Made by a program: the position numbers and the translations under genes | Notes under the pieces: generated by a model | What the model saw: only the letters and a program-made list of their open reading frames with translations | What the model was told of the DNA's origin: nothing | Databases searched by the model: none | Source of the DNA: Desulfarculales bacterium UBA696 | GTDB taxonomy: Bacteria; Desulfobacterota; Syntrophobacteria; Syntrophobacterales; Syntrophobacteraceae | Direction: 5' to 3' | Length of the DNA: 64,000 bases | Assembly: GCA_002298995.1 (NCBI GenBank) | Contig: DBMO01000012.1 | Coordinates: 1-64,000, forward strand | Shown: positions 16,627 through 24,604 of the stretch, piece after piece | Layout: every line of letters begins with the position of its first letter | Numbering within the stretch: position 1 is the first letter of the stretch

Positions 16627-17340
16627 ATGCTTAACGAGATACAAAGTCAACTGGCCGACCTCTCCAACCATGAGGACGGGCAGTTCCTGCAAAAATATTT
16701 CAAAACTGGTCCCGGCCAATACGGCGAAGGCGATCTTTTTAGAGGCATCAGGGTACCTGCGCTTCGAAGGCTCTCCAGGAAGTACCGGGACATCCCGATC
16801 GAACTCGCCGAAGGTCTGCTCCACAGTGCATATCACGAAGACAGGCTGCTTGCGCTCTTCATCCTGGTCCTCAAGTACGCCAGGGCTGACGAGGCGGGAA
16901 AAGCCGCTATTTACGATTTCTACATCAACAATACCAGTTTCATCAACAATTGGGATTTGGTAGACTCCTCCGCGCCCAACATCGTGGGAGCACACCTCAG
17001 CGACAGGGGCAAGGAGCCTCTCTACCTGTTAGCCCGTTCCCCCAGCATGTGGGAGAGAAGGATTGCGGTCCTTTCCACATTTTACTTCATCAGGCGGGAT
17101 GAATTTGACGATGCCCTCAAAATTGCCGAGATTTTGCTGACTGACAAGGAGGATTTGATCCACAAGGCGGTGGGCTGGATGCTAAGGGAAGTCGGCAAGC
17201 GCAACTTCCAAAAAGAGGAGCATTACATTAAGATTCATTACGCCAGTATGCCGAGAACTATGCTACGGTATGCAATCGAAAGATTTCCGGAGGAAAAGCG
17301 GCTGAGTTACCTGAAAGGATCGCCTTCAGCGGCCATTTAG
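16627..17340 (+). CDS. DNA alkylation repair protein, AlkD/AlkC-like HEAT-repeat
   Basis: A 237-residue HEAT-repeat-like DNA glycosylase family member that excises positively charged alkylated bases. Family hallmarks are the opening KYFKTGPGQYGEGD, RGIRVPALRRLSRKY, the helix with EDRLLALFIL, and the NNWDLVDSSAPNIVG segment containing the catalytic Asp, followed by WERRIAVLSTFYFIR and VGWMLREVGKR. Length is normal. It starts at ATG after a GTGAGGA site and is not obviously in an operon. Confidence 0.92.
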   Translation: MLNEIQSQLADLSNHEDGQFLQKYFKTGPGQYGEGDLFRGIRVPALRRLSRKYRDIPIELAEGLLHSAYHEDRLLALFILVLKYARADEAGKAAIYDFYINNTSFINNWDLVDSSAPNIVGAHLSDRGKEPLYLLARSPSMWERRIAVLSTFYFIRRDEFDDALKIAEILLTDKEDLIHKAVGWMLREVGKRNFQKEEHYIKIHYASMPRTMLRYAIERFPEEKRLSYLKGSPSAAI

Positions 17341-17484
17341 AAATATTCCACTCGCACCGGACCCGATAAATCCCGTTTCCGATCTTCGCTCGCCGTGCCG
17401 GACCGGTCGGTCCTCCCGTTCCTCTCACCCGATGCCGCCAAGAGAGAGAGTTCCAAAATCGAAAGCAGCCTGGGGACACCGATA

Positions 17485-17793
17485 ATGATAATAAGAACCC
17501 AAAAAGGACTCTCATTTGATACCGACAAGGATTTAACGGCCGCCGAGCGCCACTTGCTCCAAAAGCTGTTCATCTGGGAAGGCATGGCCGAGAGCCTCGA
17601 CCAGTTCAGGCGGGAGAAGGAGAAGGCCCTGCTCAGCGGATGGAATAAATCGGGCCCGGTCCGGGAAAGGCCGGCATTGAAGGCGATTATTTCCGATCTG
17701 GAGGAAAAACTCGCCAAAAGGCTGGCGGAGGATACGGGGGCGTCCCCCAAACCAGTGGGTGTGATGCACCTCCAAAATGATCGAAAAGGATGA
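17485..17793 (+). CDS. Hypothetical protein, helical
   Basis: A 102-residue protein with no family I recognise. An open frame begins at a GTG at 17395, but the ATG at 17485 with an upstream GGGGA is a more likely start, since the preceding 30 residues look like random coil. The body is charged and helical (LTAAERHLLQKLFIWEGMAESLDQFRR) with a second helix ISDLEEKLAKRLAED, suggesting a small coiled-coil protein. It lies between the DNA alkylation gene and the VapBC pair. Confidence 0.45.
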   Translation: MIIRTQKGLSFDTDKDLTAAERHLLQKLFIWEGMAESLDQFRREKEKALLSGWNKSGPVRERPALKAIISDLEEKLAKRLAEDTGASPKPVGVMHLQNDRKG

Positions 17794-17824
17794 TCCAAGA
17801 ACAAAGATGATTCGAAAAAAGAAC

Positions 17825-17850
17825 GTCATTCCCGCGGCGTTTTTGGGCGA
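17825..17850. repeat. Dispersed 26-nt repeat, copy 2
   Basis: Second copy of the element at 2975-3000, with three differences; again intergenic. Confidence 0.5.
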
Positions 17851-17887
17851 CAGTCCCGGCTAGCCTAACCTCCAATTGTTTCCTTCC

Positions 17888-17917
17888 TTGACAATACACC
17901 TTTTAAATGCATATTCA
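17888..17917 (+). promoter_or_regulatory. Probable vapBC promoter
   Basis: A perfect -35 TTGACA (17888-17893); an AT-rich -10 region (ATATTC or TATTCA, 17911-17917) lies 17-18 bp downstream and overlaps the first of two direct repeats. Confidence 0.45.
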
Positions 17918-17938
17918 TGAGTATAGTACATGCATATT
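17907..17938 (+). promoter_or_regulatory. Candidate VapB operator: paired direct repeats
   Basis: ATGCATATT occurs at 17907-17915 and again at 17930-17938, 23 bp apart (about two helical turns), between the -35 box and the vapB ribosome site. Self-repression by VapB or VapBC is usual for this class. Confidence 0.4.
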
Positions 17939-17954
17939 AAATGGAGGTGCACCC

Positions 17955-18152
17955 ATGCGCACAACTCTCAACATTGACGATGAATTGCTCGGCAGGGCAG
18001 CAAAACTGACAGGCATCAAGGAAAAAACTTCCCTTGTAAGGCTCGGCCTCGAAGCGCTCATTTCAATGGAAAGCGCCAGGAGACTTGCCAAACTGGGCGG
18101 AACTGAAAAGGAATTAAACAACATACCTCGCAGAAGGACCGAGGGCGCATAA
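17955..18152 (+). CDS. VapB-type antitoxin (DUF2191-like)
   Basis: A 65-residue antitoxin. The N-terminus MRTTLNIDDELLGRAAKLTG is a ribbon-helix-helix DNA-binding unit, and the C-terminus (LAKLGGTEKELNNIPRRR) is the flexible toxin-binding tail seen in VapB partners of PIN toxins. ATG 17955 follows an ATGGAGG site; the frame upstream is only leader. The stop codon is directly followed by the vapC ATG, so the two are translationally coupled. Confidence 0.88.
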   Translation: MRTTLNIDDELLGRAAKLTGIKEKTSLVRLGLEALISMESARRLAKLGGTEKELNNIPRRRTEGA

Positions 18153-18524
18153 ATGGTCCTCGTCGATACTTCTGTGTGGGTCCTCCATCTGCGGGACGGA
18201 AATATCGGGCTCGAAAAACTATTGAACGAAGGCAATGTAGCCTGCCACCAGTTCATAATCGGCGAGCTCGCGTGCGGGAGCATCAAAAACCGGTCTGAAA
18301 TAATTTCCCTTCTGCAAGCCTTGCCTATGGCCATCCAGGCAGAGCATGAGGAAGTGGTGGGGCTGATCGAACATCACAGCCTCAAGGGAAAAGGCTTAGG
18401 TTACATCGATATGCATCTGCTTGCGTCGGCCATACTGACCGAAGTTCCGCTGTGGACCCTCGACCTCAAACTTGGCGAGACTGCTTCGAGGCTGGAGAAA
18501 AATTATTCAACCTCACGGCTCTGA
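18153..18524 (+). CDS. vapC: VapC-type toxin, PIN-domain ribonuclease
   Basis: A 123-residue PIN-domain endoribonuclease, which in other bacteria cuts tRNA or rRNA. Acidic metal-binding residues are visible: Asp5 in VLVDTSVW, Glu38 in IIGELACG, Asp86 in GYIDMHLLAS and Asp104 in WTLDLKL. No truncation is seen, so the toxin should be active and held in check by the adjacent antitoxin. The ATG follows the vapB stop with no gap. Confidence 0.92.
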   Translation: MVLVDTSVWVLHLRDGNIGLEKLLNEGNVACHQFIIGELACGSIKNRSEIISLLQALPMAIQAEHEEVVGLIEHHSLKGKGLGYIDMHLLASAILTEVPLWTLDLKLGETASRLEKNYSTSRL

Positions 18525-18750
18525 CTATGATCGAGGATTCTAGGAGTGGACCCAGGAACTTAGGGATTTGGGAATTTGCGGGTTGGGGTATCAGTGCCGG
18601 GCTGATATTCTCCGTTGGGAGAAGAAGGCTTGAACCAGGTGAGGCTTTTTTCATGGTGCGAAACAGGTCTGGATTTATTCTGCCCTGTTGTTCTATACAG
18701 TATGGCTGACTTTTAGCCGTGTTTTAAAGCCCGCGGGCAATGCCGAATCA

Positions 18751-18774
18751 TGGGGCAGGCTTTCCAGCCTGCCG
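18751..18774. repeat. Dispersed palindrome, copy 2
   Basis: Exact copy of the 24-nt core at 14248-14271: hairpin GGCAGGCT-TTCC-AGCCTGCC. Here it lies just upstream of the sensor-like gene with no T run. Confidence 0.65.
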
Positions 18775-18821
18775 TCGTGGTCCGGCCTTCAGCTACTCGA
18801 CCCATACAAAGGGATGTGCAA

Positions 18822-19748
18822 ATGGCTCTCGAACTGCCGGGCGACAGGGGAAAATCAAGGCTCCACTGGTTTTTCGCCATCCTGCTGCTGGCCATGCTTG
18901 CCGTGGTCCTGGTCTATTCGTACAAGACCGACCTGCGGCTTGAGGACGTGCTGGGCAACATGGCCAAAAAGAACGAACTCATTTCACAAATGAGAACGGA
19001 CCTGCTTAAGTCGGTCGAAGCCGAAAAGAATGCCGTTCTGGCCGATACCGATGAAGAATCCCGCAAATTCGCCAAGGAAGCCTTCGATGCAGAGGCCGCC
19101 GTAAACCAAGAACGCGCCTTATTTGGGCAGTTCGTCGATTCCGGGCGTTCGGGCGAAGAGATGAAACTCCTGGGCGAATTCGACAAATGCTGGGACGAAT
19201 TTCAAAAGATAGATAAGCAACTGCTCGATTTTGCAGTCCGGAACACAAACCTCAAAGCCGCCGCTCTTTCGTTCGGCAAGGGCAAGGAGGCAGTAAGCCG
19301 CTTCGAGCAGGCCCTGGCAAACCTCATCGAGAACGAATCCGCCTCCCCGGAGGGTCCCCAGGTAGCAAAGAGGGTCTACTCGGCCCTTTCCGGCATCCTG
19401 AGTATTTATTCTCTTGAAGCACCGCACATAATCGCATCCAGCGACAGGCGCATGGACGAGATCGAATCGGAGATGAACTCCGCGGCCGGCCGGGTGAAAT
19501 CCGACCTTGCGGCTTTGGAAGGCTTGGTCAAAGGCGAAGGCAAGACGCAACTCGGCGAGGCTGAATCCGCTTTCGCCGATTTCCTCAAGATAAATGAGGA
19601 AGTATTGATGCTGTCCCGGCAGAATACCAACGTTAAATCGATGGAGCTTTCTCTTGGCGCGAAACGCAAAATCACGGCCCAATGCGTTGAGTCGCTGGAT
19701 GCGCTGCAAAATGCGGTAAGGAGCAAAAGCTTCAGGGCGACCAGATAA
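18822..19748 (+). CDS. Membrane-anchored four-helix-bundle sensor-like protein
   Basis: About 308 residues with a single N-terminal membrane span (WFFAILLLAMLAVVLVY) followed by a long helical periplasmic-type region with two similar halves (each with LDFAVRNTNLKA or MLSRQNTNVKSM motifs). This resembles the four-helix-bundle ligand domain of chemoreceptors, but there is no second span, HAMP or signalling domain, so it is a sensor domain on its own. The frame is open from 18750 across the palindromic repeat; ATG 18822 with AAAGGGA is the likely start. It lies 19 nt before the heptosyltransferase gene. Confidence 0.65.
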   Translation: MALELPGDRGKSRLHWFFAILLLAMLAVVLVYSYKTDLRLEDVLGNMAKKNELISQMRTDLLKSVEAEKNAVLADTDEESRKFAKEAFDAEAAVNQERALFGQFVDSGRSGEEMKLLGEFDKCWDEFQKIDKQLLDFAVRNTNLKAAALSFGKGKEAVSRFEQALANLIENESASPEGPQVAKRVYSALSGILSIYSLEAPHIIASSDRRMDEIESEMNSAAGRVKSDLAALEGLVKGEGKTQLGEAESAFADFLKINEEVLMLSRQNTNVKSMELSLGAKRKITAQCVESLDALQNAVRSKSFRATR

Positions 19749-19767
19749 ATCCAGTTGCGAGGGCTGA

Positions 19768-20724
19768 TTGAAGGTACTCCTGGTAAGACTTAGCGCATTC
19801 GGGGACATCATCCATACGCTGCCCGCGTTGTGCGCTCTTCGCGACCGCTTCCCGGACGCGCGGATCCATTGGCTTGTATCGAAGAAATGCGCATCCCTCC
19901 TTTCCGGCCATCCCGATATCGACAAACTCCACGTACTGAAGAGCAGCAGCGCGGGAGGTTTTCTCGACGCGCGAGGCGTGCTCAGGTCCGAGCGTTTCGA
20001 TATCGCAATCGACTTCCAGGGCCTTCTCAAAAGCGGTCTGCTGACCTGGCTTAGCGGGTCGCCCCGGCGGATTGGCAGGGCCTTTACCCATTGCCGCGAA
20101 AAACCGGCCGCCGCCTTCTACAATGAACGAATCGCGCCCGGGCAAAAGCATGTAATCCGGCAAAACATGGAACTGCTCGAACCGCCGGGGGTCTCCAGCC
20201 CGGCCCTTCACTACCGGCTGGCCCTGCCGGAGATGACGGATCTGCCTGACGTCTTCTCCCAAAGACCGGCTGCCATTAACGTGGGCGCCGGCTGGCCGAC
20301 TAAATACTATCCGCCCGAAAAATGGGGGGAACTTGCCTTGCATATCACCGAGCGGCTAGGCTGCGCCGTGGTGGTATTTTGGGGGCCGGGGGAGGAAAGC
20401 GACGCCCTCAGAGTCAAAGAAATAGCCCCGCTCTCTGTTGTCGCCCCGCCCACCACCTATCCCGAGATGGGAAAACTCCTGAGCCTTTGCAGGGTCCTGA
20501 TAAGCGCCGAAACGGGCCCGCTGCACCTATCCGTAGCGGTCGGCACTCCGACCGTGTGCCTCATAGGAGTTACCGACCCCGATCGAAACGGCCCCCTGGA
20601 CGAGCGCTCAAGGGTCGTCCTGCCGCCCCCGCCGCACGTTTGGGACTACCGAAGAAAAGGAAGCAATCCCACCGCGCTGATCCCGGTTTCCGAGGTCGTC
20701 GAAGCCGTCCGGCCATATCTATAA
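19768..20724 (+). CDS. waaC: Lipopolysaccharide heptosyltransferase I (GT9)
   Basis: A 318-residue GT9-family enzyme that adds the first L-glycero-D-manno-heptose to Kdo in the LPS inner core. Recognisable are the opening VLLVRLSAFGDIIHTLPAL with the catalytic-Asp GDII motif, the central FDIAIDFQGLLKSG, the nucleotide-sugar motif INVGAGWPTKYYPPEKW and the C-terminal SAETGPLHLSVAVGTPTVCLIG. The start is TTG, the only start codon giving the canonical N-terminus, after a GCGAGGG site. It shows the organism makes a heptose-containing LPS core, consistent with a gmhA-like gene further on. Confidence 0.92.
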   Translation: MKVLLVRLSAFGDIIHTLPALCALRDRFPDARIHWLVSKKCASLLSGHPDIDKLHVLKSSSAGGFLDARGVLRSERFDIAIDFQGLLKSGLLTWLSGSPRRIGRAFTHCREKPAAAFYNERIAPGQKHVIRQNMELLEPPGVSSPALHYRLALPEMTDLPDVFSQRPAAINVGAGWPTKYYPPEKWGELALHITERLGCAVVVFWGPGEESDALRVKEIAPLSVVAPPTTYPEMGKLLSLCRVLISAETGPLHLSVAVGTPTVCLIGVTDPDRNGPLDERSRVVLPPPPHVWDYRRKGSNPTALIPVSEVVEAVRPYL

Positions 20725-20809
20725 GAAAATTGCGCAATCACTCGTGGTGGGCGCGTTTACGGCGCTGTCTTCCGGCCAGGCGATAATCTGAATTAGGCGA
20801 GGGGGGATT

Positions 20810-21045
20810 CTATCCAGGCGCGGAGCACATGTAGGCCTTACTCGTATTCTTGTTTCTTATGTTCGCCGCAAAAACTCCAAGACCTTTTCAGCGGCCCTGG
20901 CATCGGGGGCAAAGAGGGCCGGCAACGCAGCATCGTTTCTTTTTCCTATTGCCCTTATTTCTTGTCCCATCTTCCCCAGCCCCTGCCTGTCTTGTTTATG
21001 TATGATAACGTCCTTAATCATACATAAAGAGGAGACACTACGCAA
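20810..21045 (-). pseudogene. Frameshifted phage-type integrase N-terminal remnant
   Basis: On the minus strand one frame ends with ALFAPDARAAEKVLEF and then stops. A shifted frame continues without a gap as FAANIRNKNTSKAYM before stopping at 20810-20812. Joined, they read like the start of a tyrosine recombinase core-binding domain (ERxxEFFxANIRNxNTRxAYxRA). There is no catalytic domain. It is adjacent to the restriction-modification genes and is probably a scar of their arrival. Confidence 0.6.
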
Positions 21046-21079
21046 AAGGGAACCGCCCGCTTGCCCTGCTGGTTCGGCA

Positions 21080-21847
21080 TCATTTCGTTGGCCCCTTTTT
21101 CTTGATTACTTTCTTTGCCAACGCCGCAAGCTTCTTTGTCTTTGGCGCGTATATCTCGTGAAGTATGTGTTCAGTCAGTTCGTACGCATCCATGACATTA
21201 TCCGTGGTGATCTCATTCTTGCCGTTGTTGCCGTGGCTGCCTGCGTTCCCGAGCCACTTGATGGCGAAGAGGAGGTCCTTTAGTAGGACGTGCTTGCGTG
21301 GGAGTAGATCAATTCTTTGGTGCAAGTTTATGGGCCGCCGTTTGCCCTTAACAACGTTGAACCTCTTTACGTGCAGCGCGGTAAGCAACTCTTCAATGGC
21401 AATGCGCACATTATTGGCCGCCGCGCCCGGAACGGAAAAGAACAGGCGGAATGATTCCCTTAGAGGTTCAGAGACAGATTCCGGGCAGTCGTCGGGGATG
21501 TTTATAAATACGAGATGCGGCTCGAAAAATTTTGGCTGGAAAAAATCGATGTAGGCCTCGTCAACCTCACCCCTATAGTCTTGATATACGTGGTGAACGA
21601 CAGAACCAACGCCTACGTTAGAAACCACCTCCTTGCATTGATCGTTTGTACACACAAGCAGGCAAGAGTAAACGTATGCGATCCAGTCCGGCTCCCATGC
21701 TTCGTGGGAGCGGTCGCGAGATGCCTGCCCTTCCTCTTGAAAGAACGTGTCCTTCTTGATGCGCAAGACGCCCTTTTGGCACGTGGGACATATCCAATCG
21801 GGTGGACTAGCGAGAGTGAATGCGAGCTTTAGAGCTTTTCGGTCCAT
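21080..21847 (-). CDS. DUF4145-domain protein
   Basis: A 255-residue protein. The N-terminal half has a zinc-ribbon-like pair, WICPTCQKG (residues about 18-26) and CTNDQCKE (about 67-74). The C-terminal half is a DUF4145 helical domain with the hallmark NNVRIAIEELL...HQRIDLL...LLFAIKWLGNAGSHG and the GNAGSHG turn. DUF4145 proteins recur near restriction and defence genes with no proven biochemical role. It is last in the minus-strand run RHH-methyltransferase-DUF4928-Vsr-DUF4145, which suggests a role connected to the island. Confidence 0.82.
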   Translation of the reverse strand: MDRKALKLAFTLASPPDWICPTCQKGVLRIKKDTFFQEEGQASRDRSHEAWEPDWIAYVYSCLLVCTNDQCKEVVSNVGVGSVVHHVYQDYRGEVDEAYIDFFQPKFFEPHLVFINIPDDCPESVSEPLRESFRLFFSVPGAAANNVRIAIEELLTALHVKRFNVVKGKRRPINLHQRIDLLPRKHVLLKDLLFAIKWLGNAGSHGNNGKNEITTDNVMDAYELTEHILHEIYAPKTKKLAALAKKVIKKKGPTK

Positions 21848-21876
21848 AGTGACGACCTCTTTTTGTACATCTTGAT

Positions 21877-22284
21877 TTATGACGCAAAAAAGGCCTTAAG
21901 GCGGTCGCGTAGCGCTTCACGGTCTTTAAGCTGGCATTCCCATATCACCAGGACATCCCAGCCCATAGACGTTAGCGCATATTGTGACCGTGCGTCGCGC
22001 TCTTTGTTGCGGCTGATTTTCTGTATCCAATATTCGGCGTTGTCTTTGGGTTGGCGCGCGCCGCGCTTGCAGTCGTGCCCATGCCAAAAGCAGCCGTGCA
22101 CGAAGATGATTTTTCGCAGTCGCGGGAATGTGAGATCGGGTTTGCCCGGCAGATCGTCGCGGTGTAGCCGGTAGCGCTTGCCCATGGCGTGAACCATGCG
22201 GCGCACGATCATTTCAGGCGTTGTATCGCGGCCTTTTACCGCCCTCATGATGTTGCTGCGCGCTTCCGAGGGCTTTTGCCCCAT
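21877..22284 (-). CDS. vsr: Very-short-patch mismatch endonuclease
   Basis: A 135-residue Vsr endonuclease; it nicks next to T:G mismatches made by deamination of 5-methylcytosine. Intact features are the N-terminal RSNIMRAVKGRDTTPEM, the catalytic Asp in LPGKPDLTFPRL, and the zinc/active-site stretch FVHGCFWHGHDC, followed by NAEYWIQKISRN and WDVLVIWEC. Its partner is the C5 methyltransferase two genes upstream on the same strand. Confidence 0.96.
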   Translation of the reverse strand: MGQKPSEARSNIMRAVKGRDTTPEMIVRRMVHAMGKRYRLHRDDLPGKPDLTFPRLRKIIFVHGCFWHGHDCKRGARQPKDNAEYWIQKISRNKERDARSQYALTSMGWDVLVIWECQLKDREALRDRLKAFFAS

Positions 22285-22296
22285 GGCCCCTATCCC

Positions 22297-23232
22297 TTAG
22301 CGCCTCAGCTCGATTTTTAGGCTCGGATCGGTTTCGACTTCCTCAACAACCTGGTTATAGCGTTCAACCAGGTCATTAACCGCCGTGCGCCGGCCGCTTG
22401 CGGCGAACGTGCCGAGTTCGTAGAGGTTGAGCGCAACGAATTGCTCAACCTCGAAAATGTCGATCCTGTCGCCAAGGCCGAGGTTTTCCGACAGGCCGGC
22501 AGCGACCAACAGCCCCTTTTGCCCCGTCACAATCAAGGGGCGCAAGCCGTCGTTAAGGTTGTCGCGGCATTTCTCAATGAGCGCTTCGCCGGGAGATGTC
22601 GTTACGTGGATCGCCACGTCACCGATGAGAAAATCCCCCGCCCTACTCGTCGGCGCGTCGGCCGTCGAAAAACTATTGTGCTCGATCTTGCCAGCATCCA
22701 GGACGCAATCAAGCTTTGCGCCGACCAGGTGTTGCATAACGGCGCCGGCGTAATAAACGCCAGGCGTTGTTTTTTGGCGCTCTTCCGCTTGTTGCAAAAC
22801 GTCGCCGACGACCGTTCTAAGACTGCGCGAGGCGTCTAATCGAATCTTGAACGGCTTCGCGGCAAAGAATTCGTGCACGCGGTCAATCCAAAATCTTTCA
22901 ATCGCATCGAGATCAACCGCGCCTTCTTCCCGCAGCTCATTGAGCAAGGCTACGTACGCCCGCATGTTGTTCATGCTCCCCCGGCTCGTGCGCCCTCCTT
23001 CGCTCGCCAGAACCCTGACTATGCTGTGTCGGGCTAAGACGGTCTGAACGGCGCCTTTGCCAAGGCCAAGGACTTGGCCGCCGCCTTCGGTTATCAACTT
23101 ATCCGGATCAAGGGGCAGGCCCATGGTGCGGGCGTGTTGCGTGATTACCAGCGCTACGCACAGCGGACCTTTTCCCCGAAAGCTTTTATCCGCAACAAAT
23201 TGCGCGAGTTTTTCAACGAGGCTTTCCGCCAT
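22297..23232 (-). CDS. DUF4928 protein, probable restriction endonuclease partner
   Basis: A 311-residue protein of the DUF4928 family, found almost exclusively next to C5 cytosine methyltransferases. The N-terminus (SLVEKLAQFVADKSFRGKGPLCVALVITQHA) and the GGGQVLGLGKGAVQ segment are family-typical. A possible nuclease core is the GAKLDC...GDFLIGDVAIHVTTSPGEALIEKC stretch (about residues 175-225), where spaced acidic residues and the beta strand IGDVAIHV recall a PD-(D/E)xK fold. That reading is inference. The ATG lies 2 nt after the methyltransferase stop, so the two are coupled. Confidence 0.82.
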   Translation of the reverse strand: MAESLVEKLAQFVADKSFRGKGPLCVALVITQHARTMGLPLDPDKLITEGGGQVLGLGKGAVQTVLARHSIVRVLASEGGRTSRGSMNNMRAYVALLNELREEGAVDLDAIERFWIDRVHEFFAAKPFKIRLDASRSLRTVVGDVLQQAEERQKTTPGVYYAGAVMQHLVGAKLDCVLDAGKIEHNSFSTADAPTSRAGDFLIGDVAIHVTTSPGEALIEKCRDNLNDGLRPLIVTGQKGLLVAAGLSENLGLGDRIDIFEVEQFVALNLYELGTFAASGRRTAVNDLVERYNQVVEEVETDPSLKIELRR

Positions 23233-23234
23233 TC

Positions 23235-24380
23235 TCAGGCTACTTTCTTTGCGCCCAGAGTAAAGGCGGCAAGCACTGGTTCCAGGATGTGAGCTGCGAG
23301 GAATCGCACCACAGGCACAGCCACGCCGTCGCCTGCAATATGATAGGCTTCGTTATATTTTTCCGGTAGCTTGTATTTTTCCGCCAGACCCATGAGGCGC
23401 GCCGCCTCGCGCGGCGAAAGCAGCCGAGACCGCACATTGTCGCCATTGACCACCAGAATTGATTGACGGCTAGAGCCGCCGACCGGCGTTCGCAAACAGC
23501 CAGCCACGTCGTCAAATCGCACTTCGGCGCGCTGCGTTTTGCGACCCTTTTCGTCGAGCCGCATTCTTTTGTAAATCCCGCCGACCATCCGCTTGCCTGC
23601 CTTTTTGGCGTTCTCAACCTTTTGCAGGTTCACCGCGCTCATCATGTCAAGCAGGCGCCGCGTTTCTTCTGGCGTATGCCATGTAACCCCCTTGGGGATG
23701 TTTTCAATGATATCGGCGAAAGTCTTCTGTCGTTTCGGCGGCTGTGGCAACGTCCACCAAATCCAGCTTTTGCGGGCCTCTTGCGACAACTTGCCATAAG
23801 CGCTGAAAAGTCTATCAGAGTGCCATTTCGGATCAGGGCCGGAAGATCTTAGGGTTTCGGGTATTTCTGGATTTCCGAGTATGGCAATGATGAACAAACG
23901 AGGTCTCGAATGTGGCAGGAAATCAACCGCGTCGATTACGACGGCGCCGAATCTGTAACCGGCGTTAGCAAGCGCGGCGCCTATTGCGGCAAAGTCTTTG
24001 CCGTCATGGGAAGTCAGCGCGCCACAAACGTTTTCAAGAACAGCGAGGCGCGGCGCCCTCTCCTCCCCTTTTAACTGCACCATCAATTTCCAGAAGGGCC
24101 AGAATGTCCCGGACCGGTCGCCTTTAAGGCCTGCGCCGCTTCCAGCCAATGACAGGTCTTGGCAGGGGAAAGAGGCCCAAGCCAAATCAACGACGCCGGG
24201 GAGATCGGCGGTCGTGAGTTTCGCAACATCCCCAACATGCAGCTCCTTGGCGCCCCAATTGGCGCGGTAAGTCGCTGCCTTTTTTTGATCAAAATCATTT
24301 GCAAACACACAACGCCAGTTTTTGCCCAGACCGGCCCGCGCCATGCCGCCGCCTGCGAAAAACTCATAGAACAATGCCAT
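23235..24380 (-). CDS. DNA (cytosine-5)-methyltransferase
   Basis: A 381-residue C5 methyltransferase. Motif I is FYEFFAGGGMARAGLG (residues 4-19), motif IV has the catalytic Cys73 in ASFPCQDLSLAG, motif VI is LAVLENVCG, motif VIII includes PHSRPRLF, and motif X is GDGVAVPVVRFL. The variable target-recognition region lies between about residues 210 and 300; its recognition sequence cannot be read from the protein. The frame is open 30 codons further, but ATG 24380 sits directly before motif I. It is followed 2 nt later by the DUF4928 gene and then vsr. Confidence 0.95.
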   Translation of the reverse strand: MALFYEFFAGGGMARAGLGKNWRCVFANDFDQKKAATYRANWGAKELHVGDVAKLTTADLPGVVDLAWASFPCQDLSLAGSGAGLKGDRSGTFWPFWKLMVQLKGEERAPRLAVLENVCGALTSHDGKDFAAIGAALANAGYRFGAVVIDAVDFLPHSRPRLFIIAILGNPEIPETLRSSGPDPKWHSDRLFSAYGKLSQEARKSWIWWTLPQPPKRQKTFADIIENIPKGVTWHTPEETRRLLDMMSAVNLQKVENAKKAGKRMVGGIYKRMRLDEKGRKTQRAEVRFDDVAGCLRTPVGGSSRQSILVVNGDNVRSRLLSPREAARLMGLAEKYKLPEKYNEAYHIAGDGVAVPVVRFLAAHILEPVLAAFTLGAKKVA

Positions 24381-24382
24381 AA

Positions 24383-24604
24383 TTAGCCCCCGCCCGGAGC
24401 GGCTTTCGGCAGCTCGCCGCCGCTTGTTAATTCCCGCGTCAGCTTTTCTTGAATTGCTTCCGCAATCCATGTATTGCGCGAAACGCTTCCTGGCCGCAAG
24501 GCGTGGGCTTTATCGACCCGGGTGAAAACCTCAGGCGGCAGACGGAGATTAATCCGATGAAGCGTTTTTGTGCTTTTGGCTGTCTCATGCATTTGCGACG
24601 CCAT
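24383..24604 (-). CDS. Ribbon-helix-helix regulator of the restriction island
   Basis: A 73-residue protein with an Arc/MetJ-like segment, TLHRINLRLPPEVFTRVDKA (about 14-33), and a helix RNTWIAEAIQEKLTREL. It is probably a repressor controlling the methyltransferase/nuclease balance, like a control protein. Its stop is 2 nt from the methyltransferase ATG. A TATAAT box lies only 10 nt upstream of the start codon, so the mRNA would be leaderless. The frame is open 50 codons further, but those residues lack any family resemblance. Confidence 0.7.
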   Translation of the reverse strand: MASQMHETAKSTKTLHRINLRLPPEVFTRVDKAHALRPGSVSRNTWIAEAIQEKLTRELTSGGELPKAAPGGG

